Shown here: positions 61,341 to 64,000 of the stretch, piece by piece | Layout of the letters: the number at the start of each line of letters is the position of its first letter | How positions within the stretch are numbered: position 1 is the first letter of the stretch | Source of the DNA: Marthasterias glacialis | Taxonomy: Eukaryota; Echinodermata; Asteroidea; Forcipulatida; Asteriidae | Reading direction: 5' to 3' | Assembly (NCBI GenBank): GCA_911728455.2 | Contig: OU452236.1 | Coordinates: forward strand, 6,628,171 to 6,692,170 | DNA length: 64,000 nucleotides | The notes under the pieces: generated by a model | Told to the model about the DNA's origin: nothing | Database searches by the model: none | What the model saw: the letters and a program-made list of their open reading frames with translations, nothing else | Translations under genes and position numbers: made by a program

Positions 61341-63537
61341 CTGACAAGAAACATGTTTTTTTTTATGAAATCAACTGACCAAAAGACTTCCAAGAACTAC
61401 ACGAAAATTTGTCGATTACCTTGAAGCAGTCTATGATGTAGGTATACCTCTTAAAAATGATTGTCCTCAAAATGTACGGCCTTTAGTTTATTTTGTGTAA
61501 TGGAACTTAGACCTTACAATTTTTTCAAGTAATAAACCACAAGGGAAACTGACTGGGTAAATTTTAATTCAATTTTGGGGTTAAGAATTAAAATTGACTA
61601 GAACGAGTTTTGAACATGCAACCTCCGAATAAAAATTCCCACGCTCTACCATTTTGAGTTCTCTAGCCCTAATGTTGGTGGTCTCCCTGTTTTGTCATCA
61701 TCTTCGTTCGGGGGTGCCAGTTAGAAACCTTACAATTTTATTAACATTATTGGATTGGTAATGCTTCAGGGTTGGTCATTTTTTTGTAATAAAAACACAA
61801 GGTTAACAGTGTTCTCCCTTAACGGTCGTCCGCTGGCCAAATGACAGTTAAAACCCCCGAGGACCAGACACAATTCTTTGCAACTAGTCCGGCTGGCTAG
61901 TTCATTGCTTGCCACCGCTTTATGTCTTTGTTGCTTTAAGTCTCACACAGATGACAATGATGAAAAAAAACCCACCTCAAATTATGTTACAGTGAAAAAG
62001 CTGGCATACCGGTTAAATGACAATCTAACTGGTCCAGCTGACAAGTCACTTAAAAAGTTAAAAGCAGACCCTGGTAAATCGATGGTGCAAGTGTAACAAC
62101 TGATGTCGTTTCCTTCTCGTTTGTTGTACATTATAGCCTTTTATCTTCCAGTACGCGCTAATCCTCAAATCAGATTGCTTAACGGGAGTGTGATAGTAAA
62201 CCATATCATACTCCCAGTAGTCTATATTGCACTCTGTGTACTTTGAGTATCATGCCTCACGCTCCGTATATGGGCAGTGCAAAATGACGTTTTAAATTTG
62301 AGCGTTGCATGTTTTGCTCTTCATCAAACAACACTCAAAGCTGTATTATCTTCCATCCAGTTGACTGGAAGATAAATTTGTTATCACAGTCGCACCCTTG
62401 GAATACGGGAAAATATGGCGCGTCTGCGTCCCATATCCCACTAGGCCTTCAGCCTCGTAGGATATGGGACCCGCACTTGTGTGATAACTGACAATAACCT
62501 TTAACAGTTCTGTTTGACTTCCTTTCACTTTTCAAAACCTCGTCCTGGGTTTAGGTTTGGCAAATTACCTGTTTAACTAGGTACGTCACAGTTTTTTGCA
62601 GGCGCGTGTTAAAGCAAGTAATTTTGACTTAGGAATTGCGTGAGAGTCAAGAAATATGCAACAGGATTCTCACCCAGTCTTTACTTCAAAGAACATCCAG
62701 CTCTCCGGGAAGTATGTCCGCACAATGGCATCTTGCACATCCACAGGCTCGCCGGATCCGTCGTCGCCATATGAAGTCCGCCCTCTGTTGGCTTCTTCTT
62801 TCTTATGGCAGCAATCGTAAAAGGCTTGAATCTGCTGGCCCTTCAATATTAGATTCCTCCGTTTGGCTAGATTTTTTGCCCGTTTGATGCAAGGGAATCT
62901 CTTGGGGTCTGTCACCTCTCGCAAGCCCATTCCACAGTAAGTCCTCAAACCACCTTGGTACTTATTAACTGAAGAAAAATTTGGATGCAAAAAACTGGAA
63001 GTTTTGAAATTAATGTAACTATGGCCGCGCACAATTTCATAGCTCTACTGACAGTCAGTACAACAAATCTGTGCTCAAAGCCCTTGGTCAACATTGGTAC
63101 CCTGCAGTTGTATGCATGGGAGTAAGCACAGAATTCCAGAGAAAGCAGAGTGAAGAAAGTGGGCCCTATGTACCATGTAACCTTTATCTACGAAAAGAGT
63201 GACCTGTTTACATTTTGTGAACAATAGCTGAACAAGTTTTGATATGTGCCCCCTTTCTTCAGATCAACCGTAATAGCCAATACTGCCTGCCTGGAAATTA
63301 CCTGGAATGCTCAGTGTCACTCTTTTTGTTAATTGTACGCCAAGAAAACTTAGCAATCTAGAAAATTGTAATTTATCCTTTTGTCATAATAAACCCAAAA
63401 GAAGCTCTACTATGTTACAGTGCTAAAAATCAAACTTTTTGTTAAGAAAAATTCAAGAAACTTTTACTTACGAATAGCGTTTTGATCTACGTCCGAAAAC
63501 CTTCTGGATCTCCTCTCGACCTTTGGACATTCAAGTT
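40094..63537 (-). CDS. C3: Gene A: complement C3-like protein, 3' half (23 exons, alpha chain to stop)
   Basis: Twenty-three exons on the minus strand join in phase with GT-AG introns and give about 1,096 residues ending at a stop at 40094-40096. Domain order in the partial protein is: beta/alpha processing site RRSRR (residues 9-13), anaphylatoxin (about 20-75), MG6 with FPESW, MG7 with PDSVTTW, CUB, thioester domain with GCGEQ (about 368-372) and HQEMI (His about 486), the rest of CUB with a basic insertion, MG8, and an NTR/C345C domain. C3 proteins are secreted, cut by a convertase to release a C3a-like peptide, and bind targets covalently through the thioester. The presence of both anaphylatoxin and NTR domains excludes alpha-2-macroglobulin, CD109 and insect TEPs; C4 or C5 are alternatives, but the conserved thioester and histidine favour C3. 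The 5' half (MG1-MG5) lies beyond the right edge. No internal stop or frameshift was seen. Confidence 0.93.
40340..40705 (+). repeat. 84-bp tandem repeat, about five copies, in last intron of gene A
   Basis: CCACTTTT(C/A/G)GGCTGCTA recurs at 40342, 40425, 40509 and 40594, with a fifth copy near 40680 (periods 83-86). Because the period is close to 28 codons, one plus-strand frame stays open by chance for 139 codons. Confidence 0.85.
40834..40972 (-). CDS. C3: Gene A exon 22: NTR domain
   Basis: Reads VTKGENRTFWKSKTC and then KKKNYLVVGAGGL, matching VGQQRTFISPIKC and KHYLMWGLSSDF of C3. Acceptor GTCCAAG, donor GTGAGT. Confidence 0.92.
41643..41726 (-). CDS. C3: Gene A exon 21: NTR domain
   Basis: Reads AYEVKVLSIKQKGNFQYFTM and TILAPLKQ, matching [29 protein letters not shown]. 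Acceptor TTTTTCAG, donor GTAAGT. Confidence 0.9.
41815..42030. repeat. Dispersed repeat, also at about 47100-47370
   Basis: Both copies share TTTTT(A)CTACTT...GCTC(A/C)AAAGCTGGCA at one end and GGCTTCTGGTAATCAT.GGA at the other. Both lie in gene A introns. Confidence 0.5.
42658..42741 (-). CDS. C3: Gene A exon 20: start of NTR domain
   Basis: Reads RCAKNPYTKL and then TAKACESAEHF, matching the ENC and LDKACEPGVDYVY segment. The acceptor AAACAG lies directly against an ATT-repeat tail of a LINE-like fragment. Confidence 0.87.
42742..43201 (-). mobile_element. LINE 3' fragment with ATT-repeat tail
   Basis: The minus strand encodes SWGDRAFSRSAPTLWNALP and then QIKLADTFQI, the conserved C-terminal end of LINE reverse transcriptases. 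It then runs through GCACGCTATAAATTCTCAG into an ATT repeat that touches the acceptor of gene A exon 20. 5' truncated. Confidence 0.7.
43753..43854 (-). CDS. C3: Gene A exon 19: MG8-NTR linker (CxC motif)
   Basis: Reads TVECIKFTFPQ and ends NTLCEGDTCVCAA, matching CTRFYHPEKEDG and LCRDELCRCAE of C3. Acceptor CACACAG, donor GTGTGT (weaker than the others but in phase). Confidence 0.9.
44230..44983. repeat. About 100-bp degenerate tandem repeat in gene A intron 18
   Basis: CAGGGTTAAG(T) with ...AGTTATATTCAGAAACTTTC recurs at 44631, 44732 and 44832, with older copies from about 44230 and a final partial copy to 44983. The last copy reaches the donor of exon 18. Confidence 0.8.
44984..45089 (-). 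CDS. C3: Gene A exon 18: MG8 (VYDYYNP)
   Basis: Contains FQARRAFNVGKAQPVAIRVY and DYYNP, matching the [24 protein letters not shown] block. Its 3' donor GTAAGT abuts a roughly 100-bp tandem repeat that fills the next intron. Confidence 0.94.
45338..45412 (-). CDS. C3: Gene A exon 17: MG8
   Basis: Twenty-five codons in phase 0, including QRYEVTDRSVIFYLNR, matching [22 protein letters not shown]. Acceptor GTTTCAG, donor GTAAGT. Confidence 0.9.
45413..46714. other. Gene A intron 16 (between exons 17 and 16)
   Basis: No recognisable element apart from short GGCCGAT/ATCGGCC inverted repeats near 46030-46080. Confidence 0.4.
46715..46805 (-). CDS. C3: Gene A exon 16: MG8
   Basis: Reads YLKEGQSTGMAILDVGLYTG and then FTPLLSDLDQ, matching [22 protein letters not shown] of C3. 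Acceptor CTGCAG, donor GTATGG. Confidence 0.92.
47766..48073 (-). CDS. C3: Gene A exon 15: CUB end with Arg/Ser/Gly-rich insertion
   Basis: The exon opens with FESSYHIPEPDSEKCDFYL, which aligns with the MYHA...CNKFDL strand of C3. It closes with QYLFRYNIKV, which aligns with NTMILEICTRY at the start of MG8. Between them is an insertion of roughly 60-70 residues that is acidic first and then rich in Arg, Ser and Gly. It includes VSRSRVGRVGRSRSRGR and later LGRKGRAGG. C3 has only about 14 residues here. In C4 this is where the alpha and gamma chains are separated. The insert contains at least three R-x-x-R motifs. Donor GTAGGT; phase 2 joins to exon 16. Confidence 0.85.
48722..48900 (-). mobile_element. 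tRNA-derived SINE, family A copy 1 (with inverted second half)
   Basis: On the minus strand from 48850 to 48778 there is a complete tRNA-like unit: TAGCTCAGTTGGTAGAGC (D arm, A box) and AGGTTCATATCCCGCTCTAG (T arm, B box). On the plus strand at 48861-48894 a second B box, CAGGTTCAAATCCTGCTCTAG, follows, making inverted ends. Anticodon-stem pairing is imperfect, so not a working tRNA gene. Confidence 0.7.
49040..49330. other. Gene A intron 14, remaining part
   Basis: Nothing recognised beyond the SINE further left. Confidence 0.3.
49331..49399 (-). CDS. C3: Gene A exon 14: CUB strand
   Basis: Twenty-three codons, VPKEEPEFSVYFGSSGTGVG plus QLK, matching the EGFTVTAEGKGQGTLSV strand pair. Acceptor ATGTAG, donor GTAAAT, both ends phase 0. 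Confidence 0.85.
50456..50617 (-). CDS. C3: Gene A exon 13: thioester domain end and second CUB part
   Basis: Fifty-four codons in phase 0, starting DTVIALQALSEYA (C3: ATFMVFQALAQYQ) and ending in HSKIV before GTGAGT. Confidence 0.9.
50695..50955 (-). mobile_element. tRNA-derived SINE, family B copy (reverse)
   Basis: Reverse complement of the element at 60985-61338: shared GTGTCATGA..GG.TT, GACTTGACCA, AGTGCACTGG, CTTCTCTTCACC and GGGCTGTATACCA-type segments. Lies in a gene A intron. Confidence 0.75.
50973..51120. mobile_element. 148-bp MITE, family 1 copy b
   Basis: Ends CCAGGGCTCGATTTTACAAA and GGAGAAATCAAGCCCAGG are inverted repeats, like the copy at 27355-27502. Confidence 0.65.
51140..51605 (-). 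mobile_element. LINE 3' fragment
   Basis: Minus-strand reading (with breaks) gives YNLRSLQDHTLLTYPART, GDQAFAYT, CNNLPPCIRQSSSLDVLKS and KLKTHLF, the C-terminal block of a LINE reverse transcriptase. It stops 10 bp before gene A exon 12. Confidence 0.65.
51616..51830 (-). CDS. C3: Gene A exon 12: end of thioester domain
   Basis: Contains IEVETTSYALLALLERDD, then IVNWLTEQENYEGGFVSTQ, matching the VEATSYALLALLQ and VRWLNEQRYYGGGYGSTQ blocks. Ends exactly on the STQ codon before GTATGA. Confidence 0.95.
51831..52741. other. Gene A intron 11 (between exons 12 and 11)
   Basis: No element recognised. Confidence 0.3.
52742..52910 (-). CDS. C3: Gene A exon 11: thioester domain
   Basis: Reads ATKFLELQLPSL, then YAISITAYALALAKS, matching [24 protein letters not shown] of C3. 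Acceptor TCCTTAG, donor GTAAGT. Ends in phase 1. Confidence 0.92.
53099..53173 (-). CDS. C3: Gene A exon 10: thioester domain
   Basis: A phase-0 exon of 25 codons, GGVQGEASLTAYVLISLLE and a short tail. It continues HQEMI-GG and matches the LTAFVLISLQE helix of C3. Confidence 0.92.
53570..53755 (-). mobile_element. tRNA-derived SINE, family B copy (partial, reverse)
   Basis: On the minus strand, GGCTGAGCGGTCTAGTGCAC followed by a GGTTTGAGTCCCGGTCTTGAC-type B box. Only the tRNA-like head resembles the family B copy near 61000. Confidence 0.65.
53860..54140 (-). mobile_element. SINE family C copy 2 plus diverged family B head
   Basis: CCAATCCACATGCAAGGCT, then GAACCGGGGTCC and GGCAGGGAAAGAAACC match family C. 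From about 54055 a diverged tRNA-like head of family B type follows. Confidence 0.6.
54634..54796 (-). CDS. C3: Gene A exon 9: thioester domain with catalytic histidine position
   Basis: Reads LTAFVSKVFCQAKEF, then CNAMKWLL, and ends VHHQEMI before GTGAGT. The His of HQEMI aligns with the histidine that in C3 and C4B attacks the thioester and directs it to hydroxyl groups. It lies 117 residues after the thioester Cys, close to the spacing in human C3. Confidence 0.94.
54860..55440 (+). repeat. 58-bp minisatellite split by a SINE
   Basis: The unit GGTGTGGCAAGGGGCTAACATGG, AGTTTTATTGCAGA, GGTTTGTACTGTAGAA recurs about five times at 55150-55440. One earlier copy lies at 54862-54905. A family C SINE (about 54910-55165) separates them. 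Confidence 0.8.
54910..55165 (-). mobile_element. tRNA-derived SINE, family C copy 3
   Basis: Shares ACATCCAA(C/T)A, CCAATAACAGGATGA, AATCAGGTAGGG, CCAATCCACATG and GAGCCAGCCTGATCCCC with the other family C copies. Confidence 0.65.
55669..55753 (-). CDS. C3: Gene A exon 8: short thioester-domain exon
   Basis: An 85-bp exon found by phase and motif. It reads VTQELTHRRPDGSFSVWGD and ends at SSTW split over the intron, matching the GYTQQLAFR...STW segment of C3. Acceptor TGTACAG, donor GTGAGC. Confidence 0.9.
55931..56119 (-). CDS. C3: Gene A exon 7: thioester motif GCGEQ
   Basis: Contains LGDILKIPKGCGEQTM and then TLAPNVYVYRYL, the thioester core followed by the first helices of the thioester domain. 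Cys and Gln of GCGEQ form the internal thioester that gives covalent attachment to targets. Acceptor GTTGTAG, donor GTGAGT. Confidence 0.97.
56224..56424. mobile_element. 200-bp foldback element in gene A intron 6
   Basis: Left ATTCACGCATGCGCAAAAAC ... TTGGTTGGCAAAC and right TTTTGCCAACCAGTAGTGTT ... GCATGCGTGACG are inverted repeats of about 50 bp with several differences. Confidence 0.65.
56650..56754 (-). CDS. C3: Gene A exon 6: CUB to thioester-domain linker
   Basis: The short exon reads FWGEEGENKQ, IIRYYLHGDAIPGTHD and ISLMG and lies between CGTGTCCAG and GTATGT. The RYYLHGDAIPG stretch matches the ILLQGTPV block that precedes the thioester domain of C3. Both junctions are in phase. Confidence 0.85.
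56755..57598. other. Gene A intron 5, with G-rich transposon fragment
   Basis: From about 57040 the motif AGCGGCGTAGCCAGGATTTT starts a G-rich stretch with poly-G runs at 57097-57110, 57133-57140 and 57149-57156; a further poly-G run lies near 57376-57386. The same end, complemented, lies near 31745. A hairpin GGCCACGG/CCGTGGCC-like pair is at about 57327-57350. Confidence 0.5.
57599..57713 (-). CDS. C3: Gene A exon 5: CUB segment after MG7
   Basis: Starts PEGYKQRDTVTITVDPA directly after TTTACAG, matching the VVPEG block of C3, and ends CATACCC before GTAAGT. Phase 1 at the 3' end joins exactly to exon 6. Confidence 0.88.
57980..58200 (-). mobile_element. tRNA-derived SINE, family A copy 2
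   Basis: The minus strand carries TAGCTCAGTTGGTAGAGC and AGGTTCAAATCCCGTCCTAG, the A and B boxes of a tRNA-like head, from 58102 to 58028. Same family as 48722-48900. Confidence 0.7.
58210..59396. other. Gene A intron 4, remaining part
   Basis: AT-rich, no element or exon recognised. Confidence 0.35.
59397..59615 (-). CDS. C3: Gene A exon 4: end of MG7 and start of CUB
   Basis: A phase-0 exon of 73 codons between CCACAG and GTGAGT. It begins VTVYLKGEDGLCSE and includes KKPASVKYVIIPLEA and IPIEVHAI, which match the C3 segment containing FCSLA, SVPYVIVPL and VEVKA. Confidence 0.92.
59616..60655. other. Gene A intron 3 with an unexplained open frame
   Basis: AT-rich. Around 60357-60605 the minus strand has an open frame containing LNGEGCGYITFELQAFKG and HDCGAQAEIDLIFLEGG. 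I do not recognise it and it does not fit between exons 3 and 4, which join directly. Confidence 0.4.
60656..60887 (-). CDS. C3: Gene A exon 3: MG7
   Basis: Starts after GATGCAG and ends at GTAAGT. It contains VTVPDSVTTW, CVAEP, FFLDLGMPYSVQRMEQIEI and VFNYADTVL, which match the MG7 block of C3/C4/C5 (PDSITTW, CVADP, FFIDLRLPYS, NEQVEI, YNY) in order and spacing. Confidence 0.94.
60985..61338 (+). mobile_element. tRNA-derived SINE, family B, full-length copy
   Basis: The head CATGGCCTAAGGGTCTAGTG carries an A-box-like segment, followed by the B box GGTTCGAATCCCGG. A body with CTTCTCTTCACCCAGGGG and GGGCTGTATACTCC follows, then a tail AAAGCGCATTGAGACGG ... GCGCTATGTAAGAA ending in an ATT repeat. 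The tail is of the kind shared between SINEs and their LINE partners and resembles the Deu-type tail known from deuterostomes (tentative). Confidence 0.8.
61500..61740 (-). mobile_element. tRNA-derived SINE, family A copy 3 (diverged)
   Basis: GACTAGAACGAGTTTTGAAC, then GCTCTACC and CTCTAGCCCTAATGTTGGTG, align with family A copy 2 with many changes in the tRNA-like part. Confidence 0.55.
62385..62490. mobile_element. 106-bp foldback element
   Basis: GTTATCACAGTCGCACCC pairs with the inverse of GGGACCCGCACTTGTGTGATAAC, with an inner arm GTCCCATATCC / GGATATGGGAC around GGCCTTCAGCC. The centre resembles the foldback at 228-416. Confidence 0.65.
62674..62968 (-). CDS. C3: Gene A exon 2: anaphylatoxin (C3a-like) domain and start of MG6
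   Basis: Preceded by a TTCTTCAG acceptor and followed by GTGAGA. It encodes YCGMGLRE, then RFPC, then a basic stretch and FYDCC, the signature of the anaphylatoxin fold. An acidic linker and YFPESWMFFEV, the MG6 motif after the convertase site, follow. Four cysteines are present rather than six. A likely convertase cut is after the Arg of ANRGR, 10 residues after the CC pair. Confidence 0.92.
63472..63537 (-). CDS. C3: Gene A exon 1 in window: beta/alpha chain junction
   Basis: Reads xLECPKVERRSRRFSDVDQN after an AG acceptor and before GTAAGT. LECP aligns with the LQCP that precedes the tetra-arginine processing site of vertebrate C3, and RRSRR would be the furin-type cut between beta and alpha chains. 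Phase 1 at both ends, in frame with the next exon. Confidence 0.85.
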
Positions 63538-64000
63538 CTTTAATTTAAAGCAAACAGGGAGAAAAATTATAGAAATTTATATTTGTATATAATCTTACTA
63601 TAAAAGAGGGGATCCAAGGTCAAATTCAGTTTTGTGATGCACTCATTTTCCAATAGACAGAGTACTTATGAAAGTGGGAAACAAATCGTTGTGTGCCCGT
63701 AAGAAGGACGTAACAAAAGTGTGACCAGCAAAAGGTTGTAAGCAATTACTGTCCAAAATTATGTTTCGAGAAAACTGAGTGTAAAAGTTTTTCTGCTATT
63801 TGTAAGTCATCCAGGAAAGTTAAAATGGGGAAAACATGTCTTGGGTGTAATTCTAGCAACAAATATACAACAGTAATGCCCTACTTTTTTTCAAAAGAGC
63901 CATGTTATTGCTTGTGACTTTCTGCATGGGCAAAAACTTGTAATTTGTGTGCCCGGAAAAAGGTTGTACAGTCTCAGGACCTTCTTCCGAGCACACCACA
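63538..64000. other. Gene A intron at right window edge
   Basis: No exon recognised. Contains the second copy of the dispersed repeat also seen at 38705-38795. Confidence 0.45.

Overview
This is AT-rich eukaryotic DNA: protein-coding exons are short, separated by GT-AG introns and surrounded by SINEs, LINE fragments, foldback elements, minisatellites and long poly-G/poly-C tracts. The recognisable genes belong to the complement C3 family (thioester proteins with an anaphylatoxin domain). Together with the repeat types this suggests an invertebrate deuterostome, perhaps an echinoderm or hemichordate; the sequence alone does not fix the species.

Layout, left to right. Positions 1-1076 are non-coding flank with two foldback elements. 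Positions 1077-23570 are a satellite-like head-to-tail array of about ten units (mostly 2.3-2.4 kb) separated by AAT microsatellites. The first unit is interrupted by a 2.04-kb transposon with long terminal inverted repeats. Every unit boundary carries a 9-bp-stem hairpin followed by 7 nt and CTAG-T on the minus strand, which resembles the 3' end of a Helitron. From 24502 to 35048, on the minus strand, lie seven exons that encode the N-terminus of a C3-like protein (gene B: signal peptide, MG1, MG2, start of MG3). Its next exon is not in the window, so the whole array lies either in its next intron or at a truncation point. Positions 35049-40093 are intergenic. From 40094 to 63537, also on the minus strand, are 23 phase-consistent exons of a second C3-like gene (gene A). 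They run from the beta/alpha processing site through anaphylatoxin, MG6-MG7, CUB/TED with the thioester GCGEQ, MG8 and the NTR (C345C) domain to a stop codon. The 5' half of gene A lies beyond position 64000.

The two genes are in the same orientation, head to tail, about 5 kb apart, as expected of a local duplication. Gene A keeps the thioester and a histidine at the position of the catalytic histidine, so it is probably a functional opsonin precursor. It has two unusual features: an anaphylatoxin domain that has lost exactly one of the three classical disulfide pairs, and a long Arg/Ser/Gly-rich insertion at the position where C4 is cut between its alpha and gamma chains. Exon joins were made by hand from reading frame, splice consensus and remembered family patterns; no database search was run.
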